Assembly: GCA_910589415.1 (NCBI GenBank)
Contig: OU342630.1
Coordinates: forward strand, 80,348,186-80,412,185
Direction of reading: 5' to 3'
Source: Malachius bipustulatus
Taxonomy: Eukaryota > Arthropoda > Insecta > Coleoptera > Melyridae
DNA length: 64,000 bases
A model generated the notes under the pieces. It was given only the letters and a program-made list of their open reading frames with translations. It had not been told where the DNA came from and searched no databases. Position numbers and translations under genes: made by a program. Shown here in pieces: positions 1 to 10,690 of this stretch (positions are counted from its first letter, which is position 1; the number at the start of each line of letters is the position of its first letter).

Positions 1-139
1 GTCTAATTTTTGTTTAGTATGGATTTTAGGTATGTGGTCATTGTTACAGAAGAAAAGAGTTTTTTTTTAAACTGCTGACCGTATGGATATCTTTGTCGCC
101 AAAGTTACACTATATTCTTGTTCTTCTCCTGTTCTAACA

Positions 140-372
140 CTTCTTACACACTTCTTCTTCAGCCTGTGTCCATCCATTGCTAAATGTAGGCCTCTTCCAG
201 ACTTTTCCATGCTATGCGGTCTCCTGCCGCTGCTCTAACGTCATCTAACCATCTCTTTTTCGGTCGGCCCATACCTCTTGTTGTCCCTCTTTGTCTCAAG
301 ACCACCGCTTCCTCGGTCCATCCTGGTTGGATCCTGTCTCGCTATGTCTCCGATCGATTGCCACTTCAAGCT
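140..372 (-). pseudogene. 3' end of a decayed LINE ORF2 (C-terminal tail of an endonuclease-reverse transcriptase)
   Basis: Read on the minus strand, a frame carries GMGRPKKRWLDDVRAAAGDR followed by a SLEEAY-like stretch and a TAG stop at 182-180. This is the characteristic C-terminal tail of endonuclease-reverse transcriptase ORFs of insect non-LTR retrotransposons (family knowledge). An in-frame stop lies upstream of the RIQPGW stretch at about 350 and no RT domain is present, so only the 3' end survives. It is a dead fragment near the window edge; the remainder was lost or truncated during reverse transcription. Confidence 0.75.
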
Positions 373-400
373 TGTCTTGTCAGCCGTTAAAACAATGGTA

Positions 401-1381
401 AAATACAGTTAAAGAAAATAAGCAAATAAATATATAACAATAGACCAGTTTAACGCAAGCGTCAATCAGTTTAAAGCATATTTGAAAGCTTCTCATTGAG
501 CTTGAAATAATATTTGATGCTTTATTTTTATTGATTGTATCTTTGTATGTACGTTATTAATGTACAATAATAAGGTTTACTTATACTGTAAAAAACATCT
601 AGAATTATAGGCATTGAAATCCAGGTATAAAACATTTCATCCATCATAATATTTTCTATACACACACATCTTACTTATGTGCGGGTTGATGATGTAAATA
701 TTGAGCAGAATTTCAGAGGAGAACGTCCTGACGGAAGCGGGCAAGTTTCTAGTTAGGGAAATCAAGTTAGTTAGAATTGATGGGAAGCGTCGACGTTTCT
801 GCAATTTGGAATATTCATATCGAATATAAATTCCATTACGGCCTCTATTGGTGCCACCTCGCATTTAGAGTGGCAGAAGCAGGTGAGTGAAGAGCTCAAG
901 AGATAAAGTCTATTCAACGAGCACCAGAAAAGAAAAACGTAATAAGAGTTGCTGAAATTTAACATTTTAAATATCCTTTCAGAAAATTATTCAGAAAACG
1001 ATAAGATAATAGCTAGATAATTTTTTTCCATTATTACTTATATCAAAAATTATAAGTGGTAACATGACACTTTTTTTGCATAATCAGAATAAATGTGCAA
1101 ATCAAACATCCCTTTCCTATCCAAAGGTGCATCTTCTTCTCTGTTATTTTGTTGTGTTTTCTGTAACAGTTCTCAGCACCTGCCAAACTGATCTCTAAAT
1201 TTATATCGATAATCTTAAAATTAACCGTGGGGTTAGGTGCAACTTCCTGCAAGCTACAGCGCCAAAGATTCGGCGAGTGTCATTGTTAATGTAATGCAAA
1301 AAAAGCATTGTTATGTAATTTCGATTCGCACAGCTGAAGGAAGACCATAAAACTACTTTATAACTATAATAACAAACTAAC
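401..1381. other. No recognisable gene; probably intron of the RGK gene
   Basis: AT-rich sequence with only short chance ORFs. A GTGAGT donor-like motif on the plus strand near 880 has no matching coding exon. By position this lies just 3' of the RGK exon on the minus strand, so it is most likely the next intron; no downstream RGK exon could be seen here. Confidence 0.4.
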
Positions 1382-1624
1382 CTTTCTGTCCGTCATAGGC
1401 ATTGATGCATTCGCTAGTCATGAATTGACTGATGAGAGCGGTCTTTCCCACTCCCTGAGCTCCCAGCAGAGCCACTGTGTAATTAGCTACTTCTGTTTGA
1501 TGGTCCACAGGATCCAGCACTGGCGAAGGTGTACCACTATTCACCCCCATCCCCAACGCAGGGGGACAGAGGCTGTTGCTGCGCGACCGGCGACGACGGA
1601 ACGAATCTCCGCGGTTCACAATTC
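1382..1624 (-). CDS. Internal exon of an RGK-family (Rad/Gem/Kir-like) small GTPase
   Basis: On the minus strand this is an 81-codon open exon of 243 bp. An acceptor (TTGTTACAG) precedes 1624 and a donor (AAAG|GTTAGT) follows 1382; the exon begins with two bases and ends with one base of split codons. The N-terminal half has the basic, serine-rich segment NRGDSFRRRRSRSNSL, a hallmark of insect RGK N-terminal extensions. It is followed by a hydrophobic strand and the Walker A/G1 P-loop GAQGVGKTAL, then ISQFMTSECINAYD. RGK proteins are Ras-like GTPases that bind the beta subunit of voltage-gated calcium channels and reduce calcium current, and also act on the cytoskeleton (family knowledge). 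The switch regions, the other G motifs and the C-terminal membrane anchor are in exons outside the recognised sequence. No ATG starts this exon, so the gene begins in an upstream exon at a higher coordinate. Which RGK paralog it is cannot be told. Confidence 0.88.
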
Positions 1625-2405
1625 CTGTAACAATGAAGGAGAACTTAGATTAGAACTGAGCAAGAGTTGAACAAAGGAAAGGATACTCGGTATAATACCC
1701 TTTGAAAATTCATTACAATAGAACGTTTATCTTTTATAGTGCTTATACACTTGTTTCTTGTTTGTTATATCAGTATAATAATTAATAATCGAAGCAATTT
1801 TCATACCGGCGTCACGTCTCCAGCAGAGGCTCTTCCTTGGTGATTTCTGAGGGTTGCACCGAAATTTCAATTTCAGGATGGCACGTACGGGTAACATGTC
1901 TACCTATATCAGCAGCTAGCTAAATAGTGATCTGCTTTTGAAATGTGTTACAGTTTATGGTTATCACTTTGTATTCCGGTACTAGAACTAGGAGTAACTA
2001 GGTCACCGGAATCGAAGAGCTTTGGGATATGGGTTTAAATAACCAATAACCAACTTCCAGCTTCGGCAAACTCAATGACAGTAAAATCTTAACAAAACAG
2101 CTAGCAGCCAAATTAAATAAATCACAGTTTTGATCCAAATGTTTGCCTAAATAAGCTCTGTAAGACCAAAATATGCTAAGATTTTTCGTTTCAGACTGCG
2201 GTGCTCAGCACTGCAGTATCAGTTATTTCTGATCTTCATTACGGAAAAGATACCTACGGTAGGAAATCTGGCTGCCAAAATAATAATGTTTCCTGATTTC
2301 ACTTTTTTATGAAAGCTGGCATTTTTACGCAAAGAGATTGGTTCAACGGATGACCAATCTTGCCACAAACTGCACGCATTTGTATGGTGTTGAACATAAA
2401 CCACA
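1625..2405. other. Intron-like sequence, nothing recognised
   Basis: Follows the splice acceptor of the RGK exon in the 5' direction of the gene. I see no coding exon, RNA gene or complete repeat here; a short palindrome around a CAGCACTGCAG motif near 2206 is too small to interpret. Confidence 0.4.
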
Positions 2406-3606
2406 TATACAGGGTGTCCCATAACATGTGGGCAATCTCCCGGATTTGGATATATTTCGTAAAAATAAATGAAAAAATAGCTATAAAATTAATTCCTCAG
2501 AGACACCCCTACAAAGATATTAGCTGTTGAAGTTGAGGGTTGAAAATCAATTTTTTGCAATAACTTTTTTATTTCTTGACCGATTTTGATAATTTTTGGT
2601 GTTATTTTGTATTATTTTGGACTGTTTAGAATAGTGTTTCATAATCTTTGGTAGCACATACATAGACCTCGGGATGGCATAACCCCCTCATTCACTTGAA
2701 AGAAAACAATTAAAATAATAATTTTACAATTTTTTAAGGTTAATTTTCCTTTTCTTTGATATTTTTTACATAAAAAATGTATCCTATTTTATTTCGATAG
2801 AGCGAACCGTTATCGAGATAAACGTCCTTCTAATAGGTGATGCGTCGCAGGAACTTTTCAAATTTCAAGTAAATTTTAACAAGATGGCTGACCTATGACA
2901 GTAAATTGAGCAGGAAACAAAACAATAACTTAATTAAATACACGTCAGTGTCAAAGATTTCATTTCATGCAGATTCTAACTGATTTTAAAATGAGTTACA
3001 AAAACGCTGAATACGCAGAAAATCAGTTAGAATTGAATCTGCATGAAATGAAATCTTTTGACACTGACGTGTATTTAATTAAGTTATTGTTTTGCTTCCT
3101 GCTCAATTTACTGTCAAAGGTCAGCCATCTTGTTAAAATTTACTTGAAATTTGAAAAGTTCCTGCGACGCATCACCTATTCGAAGGACGTTTATCTCGAT
3201 AACGGTTCGCTCTATCGAAATGAAATAGGATACATTTTTTATGTAAAAAATATCAAAGAAAAGGAAAATTAACCTTAAAAAATTGTAAAATTATTATTTT
3301 AATTGTTTTCTTTCAAGTGAATGAGGGGGTCATGCCATCCCGAGGTCTATGTATGTGCTACCAAAGATTATGAAACACTATTCTAAACAGTCCAAAATAA
3401 TACAAAATAACACCAAAAATTATCAAAATCGGTCAAGAAATAAAAAAGTTATTGCAAAAAATTGATTTTCAACCCTCAACTTCAACAGCTAATATCTTTG
3501 TAGGGGTGTCTCTGAGGAATTAATTTTATAGCTATTTTTTCATTTATTTTTACGAAATATACCCAAATCCGGGAGATTGCCCACATGTTATGGGACACCC
3601 TGTATA
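2406..3606. mobile_element. 1.2-kb foldback (near-perfect palindrome) element with TACAGGGTGTCCC ends
   Basis: The left arm (about 2406-2987) is repeated in inverted orientation at about 3019-3606, leaving a loop of some 30 bp near 3000. The outer ends are TATACAGGGTGTCCCATA on the left and its complement on the right. TATA flanks both sides, so the duplication is TA or TATA; this is ambiguous because the ends are themselves palindromic. The arms differ by only a few substitutions and small indels. The 101-codon ORF at 2967-3272 is a by-product of the right arm, not a transposase. It looks like a non-autonomous foldback MITE. Confidence 0.85.
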
Positions 3607-4930
3607 GAAATGAAACTGGTTGAGTTTTTGCTGGCTGTCACCATAGACTACGGTTTGAGAGGACAACCAACGGTACCGTAGAATGGGGTAATAGAACGCC
3701 GTGGTTACTTGGGACATTTTTCTGATCACTATTTCGATAAATTTTCACAAATTACATATGTATATTAATTCTGTTCGTGCAGAATTAACTCTTAACTGTA
3801 ACTAGTGTCAATAAATGATACCCGAATTTTCTAAATAACACCTGCGTCCCAAATTACCCAATTGTACCGGTTCATTGTGTCCAAATTTACGCTCGAACCG
3901 GTTTGAACCGACAATGAAACATGACGGATTGCTATTTATAGAATCAGAAGATATTTCATTCATTGAATCATCTACAATGGTATCCATTTTAGGTAACTAA
4001 AAGACGCAAAACACAAAATATTAATTGTACATAGATCTGGCGCTCTGCTAATAAACTGCGACGTTTTTCTAGTATAGGTGCATGATGTCAACAAGCATTA
4101 GGAGTGGTTGGCGTTTAGTATGTAATTCAGCGTTCAGTCCGAACGACCGAGCCGCTCCGCTCACTACTTCACTAGAACCGTTGATTGAAGCTATTAGAAC
4201 TTGCACTCGGCGAGCGTGCAGTAACCTACTGTCAAATTTAGCGTTAAATAATGAACCGCTACGGCACTTTATTTCACCCGAAATACTTTATTTCACTCTT
4301 CAAGATAATCATACATTTTATGAACTAAGAAACGTCTAAAAAAGTGCATTTTATGAATCACTCGTAGATAAAAATAATTTTGGTTATTTTGCAAATATTT
4401 AAATGCAGGTACCTACTGCCAAAAATTTCGAACACATATCGATCTCATCAGCTTTTTGTTTTGAAACATGTCGGTTATATTCTGACAATGGTAAATGAAC
4501 AAGTTCTGAAGAAACTCTGGCTAAATCAAAAAAGTTTTTGGGCAAGCTCGATAAAGTCTTCTCTTTTGTGCATAACCCATTCCCACCAAACCCATATACC
4601 ATAAGTTTGAGGTACTTGTGATGATTGCCTCTTGACCAAATTATCTCATAACAATTGAATTAAATGGAAAATCAACCAAAAGCAGCTCATGTGTATTTCC
4701 GCGAGTGCAGAATAATAATTGTCTTACAGCTTGATTTGTTGTATTATACGTTATCATATCTACTTACATCAACTACTGGAGTGTAGAAACAAATTAATGA
4801 TTTTATGTGATGATAAAATGATGATAGAACTATCGCGATAGTTACTGTCGCGAGAGTTGCTTATTTTCCAGAAAAAGTTTACACGACGAATTGGATTTTA
4901 TGGCACTATAATGATAGTAAAAACAGTGCT
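3607..4930. other. No recognisable gene
   Basis: Low-GC sequence with unsupported short ORFs, including an 85-codon one at 4082-4339 that resembles nothing I know. No clear repeat structure. Confidence 0.35.
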
Positions 4931-5480
4931 AAGAAAGATACTTTAAAAAGTATCTAGATACAAGATACTAGATACTTTCTAAAAAGTATCTTAAGATACA
5001 TTCAGTTTAGATAAAGATACTAAGAATAAAAAGTATCTTAGATACAAGATACTTCCAAAATTATCTCGGATACTTTCAAAAATCTATCTTAGATACTCAA
5101 AATATCTAAGATACTCCCAAAAACTATCTTAGATGCTAAAAAGTATCATAGATACTAAAAGTATCCTTGATACTAAACGCTTCTTAAAGATACCCACTTG
5201 AAAAATATTAATAGAAGAAATACTAGAAAATTTCCTGATGACAGATGACCTAGACTTTATGCAAGCAACGTAATAATCAAGTGGGCAATGTTGCGCAAGC
5301 CGTAACATGCAACGTAGAAAAGGTATCTATTTCACAAAGTAGGTATCTAAGATATATAAAAATCGATACAAGATACTTTAAAAAGTATCTATTTCGCAAA
5401 GTATCTTAGATACTTAAAAATAGATACAAGATACAAGATACTATCTTGTATTTTAGATACTGAAAAGTATCTTTTTTTTT
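4931..5480. repeat. Degenerate repeat field of AGATAC/GTATCT palindromic units
   Basis: Dozens of copies of AGATAC, AAGTATCT and their complements are spaced 8-15 bp apart in both orientations, as in AAAAAGTATCT, TAGATACAAGATACT and CTTAGATAC. The block is interrupted at about 5190-5330 by unrelated sequence and then resumes. This resembles clusters of subterminal transposase-binding repeats of some DNA transposons, but no ends could be defined. Confidence 0.6.
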
Positions 5481-7683
5481 AATATACTTCCAGCTCTGCG
5501 TAAAAAAGACTTTCGTAATTATAATAACAAAATATGTCAATCATTCCGCTGATTGTGGTTATTACTCTCTTGATAAAGGAATTATTACGTCATTGAAAAA
5601 TAAAAAAATAATAAGAGAATGCTTTGGGTTTGAGAATGGATTCAAAGAAGAAATGGGCTAAGTGCCTCCAACGGGATAATAAGGGAGCTATCTTTTATTG
5701 CTTGCATTCCTGAAATTGTCAGCGGAGCTCTTCTTCAGCTGCATTTTGCTTCAGGCGGTTCTTATAATGCGGAAAACTTTTTTGCCACAGGCATAATCTT
5801 CCAGAAAGTTTATTGTATTAAAACTATATCACCTTTCACTTTGACAATTTTCAAATATTGAACACGTGCTCGTTTTGATCACTTTATTCTTTAAACCAAA
5901 TAATGAACAGTCCATGTGAGAATTACTATTATATAGCGTTTCCACGGTTACGTTCAGTGATGTTTATTTTCTGTGGCAGCTATCTTCAATCTGTGGTACA
6001 TAAAACCGTGCTGTAATAAAAAAATTACAACACGGTTTTGAAACTCATTACACAACAATTATCTATGTGTTTAGGCTCACTTACAGGTTATGCGAGTCGT
6101 TTTTAAAAATAAATTATTAAATTATTTAAAAAAAAATGGGTAAATGCCTCATTTATTTTAAGCTATTTCTCGTTTCAAAATTTCTGTAGAGAACGAAAAA
6201 TTTGTAGTAGCGTCGGGTTGGAATTACTTACATACTACATTATTTGTATGTAGAAGCACACAATATTACGAGATTTGTGTACCAGAGATGTGCTTCATTA
6301 CATTACTTATGTAAGCATACATAAAACTCAAAGAATATATTTTATAGCTACAAACGGAGACATTTCAAATGGAGATTCCTAACGTTTATGAAGTTGCCAT
6401 TTTAATATTAAATTTAATACAAGCGAATTTTTAAAGATATTAAACTTCTTAGTTGCAAGATATCGCATTATAAGACATTATAAAGTAGATAAAATGTAAG
6501 AAAATATCTAACAGTATTGGTTCTCTTTTAAAAATTAATATAGGGATCTTACAAAAATTTACTTACCTAATAGAAGTAGTTGAAAGTTTAAATATTTGTA
6601 ATTTTTTCCATCTAATAAATGATTTTTGAGAAATTGATCCAAAATTTGGTACACACATACATTTTTCGACATCAAATTTTGATAGAGCCACTTACTTGCC
6701 TTATTTATCATAAAAAAATCTCAAGGGTGCTATGTTTTCTGTAGTGATGCAAACTTTTTTTACACCCTACTAAATTTCGTTTAAATGAAGAAATTTGAAA
6801 AATGCAAAAAAGAAAAAATTCTTAAGTACCAGAAGTCCAGTTGCAAAAGATCCCTCTTTTGTAACTCGACGATGTCCCTCATTGATGAGACTCAGATTTC
6901 TTCGGGCAGTTGATGGGTAACAAAATTATTATTGTTGATGATGAAAAATATTTCACTCTGTCTAACTCTTTTAAATGGCTTTTATACGGATGACATTGTA
7001 TGTGTATGCATGGCTTGTTCTGATTATATGGACCTCAAAGGAGATGCCAAATTTGCGAACAAAGTCTTGGAATTATGAAATATTATTAGGCCTGGCCCCT
7101 AATGTAATGCCATTACTCAGGATGCTCGTGAGTTTGGAGAGCCTAACACCAGTCCTATGAATCCAAGGATGGTACCACACCAAATGTAGGTACTTCAAAC
7201 TAAGCCTTTCGAGGAATTTGAGACCATTAGGAACTAGGAAGGTGTATTATACTTCTTACGGTTGGGAAGTCCAAAATGATCAAGATCTAAGACGAAGAAT
7301 TTTTGTAACAGTTTAGATAGATAAATCGATGCTATAGTAATGCAACATAAGGAGAAAACAACGGCTGCCATCGAAGATGAAGCAATGGAAAAAATTCGAT
7401 GCTGTTTTGTAACTGAAATAAGTTGAATAAATAATAAATATGATATGTAATGGTTTTGGATAAATTGTTTTTACGTAGATCGTCACTGACTTTAAAATAA
7501 ATTTCCAAACCTGTTGCTGCAGGCGGTATTTTCAGAACTTTTCAAAAGAAAATTATTGAGAATTATATTTTCTTTGGCGTTTTTGCCGAAAAAATATTAA
7601 ATTAAAGCCTCATAATAACTCATTTCAGCACCATGTCAAACTGGGAGGAGTGATGTGACACCTAATTTTTTTATATGTTGCTC
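5481..7683. other. No recognisable gene; AT-rich
   Basis: Contains the short hairpin at 6002-6039 but no coding exon or full-length element that I can support. A 61-codon ORF at 6975-7160 has no recognisable motif. Confidence 0.35.
6002..6039. repeat. Small inverted repeat (hairpin)
   Basis: AAAACCGTGCTGTAAT at 6002-6017 pairs with ATTACAACACGGTTTT at 6024-6039 with one mismatch and a short A-rich loop. Too short to assign; it could be a relic of a MITE end or a chance hairpin. Confidence 0.5.
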
Positions 7684-7756
7684 TATACAGGATGTCCGGT
7701 AAGTAGGTACCTCCTAATTTCTCGGAAGCATGCAGAGGAGATCAAAATAAACTTAT
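7684..7756. mobile_element. Isolated TACAGGATGTCC-type foldback end
   Basis: TATACAGGATGTCCGG resembles the ends of the other TACAGGGTG foldback elements in this window. No matching inverted end was found downstream, so this is at most a truncated copy, interrupted right afterwards by the MITE piece at 7757. Confidence 0.35.
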
Positions 7757-7863
7757 GCCCGTATTCACAAACGATAATTATGTAATTACGTAATCAGTTA
7801 TGTCCATCTCATTCTAATGCAAATACTCTGTATATCTCCATCTCATTCGTTTAATTATTTTCG
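7757..7863 (-). mobile_element. Truncated copy of the GCCCGTATTCACAAACG MITE
   Basis: Begins with GCCCGTATTCACAAACGATA, the same terminus as the complete element at 27334-27480. It then carries CCATCTCATTCT and TATATCTCCATCTCATTC, which match the interior of that element in inverted orientation. The second terminal repeat is missing. Confidence 0.65.
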
Positions 7864-8896
7864 AGATATTACAGGGCCAGAACGCTTTGTGGAAACGAAC
7901 ATTTAGTCTGTCATAAACAAAATTCCTAAAGTGTCCCGAAACGGAGATACAGAGCCCGAAAAAGATACCCAACGATTTACTTTTCTGGCTTTAACTTTTG
8001 AACTGGTAAATATGCTCACAAATTTTCACCATCATCTATTTCGGACGTATTTTTTCTTGAATATCCTTACATATGTCAAGAAAGTTGAAAATTCTCGAAC
8101 CACTAATTAAGGCAATAATTAAAGATTAACTTCTGTCCTGAAGAGACGAGCTTTTCGGTAAAAATGATAGCACTAGTTCAGACTTCATGGCCTTAAGTTA
8201 TGTTTCCACCCCATTAATAGAGAAATAAAATTTGTATCTACAACGCAATATCAAAGTAAAGAAATAAAGTAAAGTCTAACAATAGAACACCCGAAGCACT
8301 ATTCCGGAATTACAACTCCGACATTCTTGAGACATCCTTTTAATAAAGTTTGGGAGATTGCAAATCTGGTGCTCTCCTTATTTAATCAAGATCAGCTTAG
8401 CTCCCGGGATTTTCTTTTTATACGCTACGAAGATCATCGTATAATACACCTAAAGCAGAATAATAGTAATGAAATACGGTCGATCTAATCCAGTCAGAAA
8501 TAATAATATATAATCCCGTCTTTTAGTTCTTTTGCCTCAGATATAAAATTTTAGAATATCTTTTGTATATTTTAACAATTATTTGTAAACATTATTTACG
8601 TTCCAATTACAAGCAACATTTATGTTAGAGAACTCGCTCAACTTTCCCCGTAACTCATGTAAAATGAGAGCTCTCGATCGAAGGAATGACGTCACGCAGT
8701 TAACGTTGGAAGAAAAAAATTGTTTGTATTATTGTAATTTATATGGTTTTGGTTTGGTTCCGATATAGTGCTATTAGAATTTGATATTGTGCTAAAAATC
8801 ATGAAGTATCAGGAATTTAAGGTAGGAAATGTATAAATAACAAATAGCTTTTTACATGAACGATAATTTTTTTTCATAAAAACGTGATTTACAAAA
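7864..8896. other. No recognisable gene
   Basis: AT-rich. A palindromic TGACGTCA (CRE-type) site lies at 8687-8694. The sequence just upstream of 8897 may be the 5' flank of the transposase pseudogene, but no terminal repeats were found. Confidence 0.35.
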
Positions 8897-9660
8897 ATGG
8901 CTCAGTTTACTATACTAGAATACGGTAAAATAGTATTTGTTATTGGGTTTTGTGAAAGAAATGCTTATCGGGGACTTTGTGAGACTGGTAGTGCCACTCC
9001 TACAAGAATAATGATTGTCCTTAAACGGCTGTAGAAAATGTTATGAATGAGCTTGGCGTAATTGATGCTGTTGAAGATGATCCCGAAACTAGTACTCCCC
9101 GAATTGCCGCTCAGCTTCATATATCGCAAAGCTTTGCTACGCGAACTTTGAAACGGGCGCTGTTCATCCATTTCATTTACGACTCGTACAAACTCTCAAT
9201 CCCCCTGACTTCCTTGCTAGACAGGCGATGGCTGAGTGGTTTCTGGAGAAAGTGAACTAAAATCAGCGTTTTCTAGAAAATGTAATATGGACAGATGAGG
9301 CAATGGAATAAACAATTCGCAAAATAGCTAAGCACGGTCCATCGGTAATACATACGATATAAAGCTGAAAAAATCTTTCAGCGTTAATCAGGGAGGTCGG
9401 TTATTAGATTCGAAAATTTGTCCGATACTCTTACTTCTCCAAGATATTTGGATTTATGAACTACTGAATAAGCGGATGGATATTTGACGGCATACCAATA
9501 CCGTGACGGTGGCTTGACCGCACTATGGCTTGATTGTCGGAGCGTGGCTGGATGAAAATGTTAGACGTTTATTTTTTGTGAATAATTTTTTTAGATGTGC
9601 TGATCCCGTACTTTGGCCTCTCAGCAGTCTTGATTTAAATTAAATTATTTCGATCTTTGA
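8897..9660 (+). pseudogene. Dead DDE-type transposase with DUF4817-like N terminus (Tc1/mariner-related)
   Basis: From an ATG at 8897, frame 1 reads MAQFTILEYGKIVFVIGFCE, typical of the N-terminal DUF4817 helix-turn-helix region of insect mariner-like transposases (family knowledge). After a stop near 9031 the frame resumes with DAVEDDPETSTPRIAAQLHI, the second HTH. Later pieces are found only by switching frames: WTDEA near 9290, FSVN near 9380, a DG..PHYG-like stretch near 9500-9525 (the region of the second catalytic Asp), and PVLWPLSSLDLN near 9610-9640, equivalent to the conserved WPxRSPDL block. At least four frame changes or stops show long decay. No flanking terminal inverted repeats were identified. 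Confidence 0.75.
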
Positions 9661-10439
9661 TTTTTCATGCGAACATATGCATATTATGAAACAATTAGTT
9701 TTCAGTATTTTTATTAGTATTTTATATCAGTTTACACGTCTCCAACTCCTCCCAAGCATCAAAAATGCAGTTGAGGGAATCAAAAATAATATGGACATTG
9801 GTCGTGTCCAGTATACGATTCCCTCATCAAGCAATGGTTTTCATTCAAAATAAAATCTTGCTCCAAAAGAATCCTTAACATAATATAACAATTTGTCTGT
9901 TTGAAATCCTTCTTGACAATAATTATTATTAAAAAAAATAAAAATAGCAAAGTGACAGACGTCATGAAACGAAAAAAATGATCACTCCGGCTACAATTCA
10001 TTACCAACTGTTTCCAATTTCTCAACAGTATATTATTCTGGAACAAAAAATTGGTGATCTTCAAAGTCTTGTAGTTCCGCAATGATGACAGTGGAGACAT
10101 TTCTTCTTCATGGGTACTTTTCGTTTTTAAATAAATAATTCCTTCTATCCGTTGGTAGAATATCGATCATACGTTTATGACTCAGCCTGTAATCACGATC
10201 AACTTTTAGTGAAATAATATTATTAGTACGAGATGCTTCAAAAGTCAATTATCTATTTTCTCTCACTTTCATAAAAAATGTCCATCTTCCTATTACCAGT
10301 TGGTTGTAGAATTGGCTGTGGAGCAATTTTTATTCTGGATAAAAACGTGAGGTCGAAAAGAGTTACAGATGTGGGAGCAGAAAATCAACATTAATTTACA
10401 CAACGAAAGTTGAATCGGTCAGTTCGCAGGTAATAGTCT
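9661..10439. other. No recognisable gene
   Basis: AT-rich; a 106-codon minus-strand ORF at 9780-10100 is hydrophobic by composition and lacks any known motif. Confidence 0.35.
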
Positions 10440-10690
10440 CGAATCGAGGTAGAGTTCACGTGTCAAGTCAACGTTCACGGAAACAGAATAGGTCGGGAAG
10501 CAGAGCACGCCAGGAGCAGGAGCAGGATTCGGGAGACCGTTAAAAGTTAATCGATACGAACGCTCCTGGCCGCTTCATTGTATGCCGACTATCTCTCCGT
10601 GATCGTTCCATTTCACTTCAGTCTGAGGTCTGGTATTTTCAGCGATTCAGCCACCGTTTTACAATCAACAGGTACGACGGGTACATCGTT
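10440..10690 (+). promoter_or_regulatory. Candidate promoter / non-coding first exon
   Basis: This block is clearly richer in GC than its surroundings. It contains an E-box CACGTG near 10457, a TTCAGTC initiator-like motif near 10616 and a good donor context CAACAG|GTACGA near 10670. This layout suits a 5' untranslated exon on the plus strand, but no coding sequence is linked to it, and the composition could instead reflect an old repeat. Confidence 0.25.

Noticed and set aside
637..965. Minus-strand ORFs with splice-like motifs downstream of the RGK exon
   Set aside because: The peptide does not resemble the next part of an RGK G-domain and the frames overlap without a consistent exon model.
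2967..3272. 101-codon ORF in the first foldback element
   Set aside because: It lies wholly in one arm of a palindrome, has no domain, and its mirrored copy is not open; a by-product of AT-rich repeat sequence.
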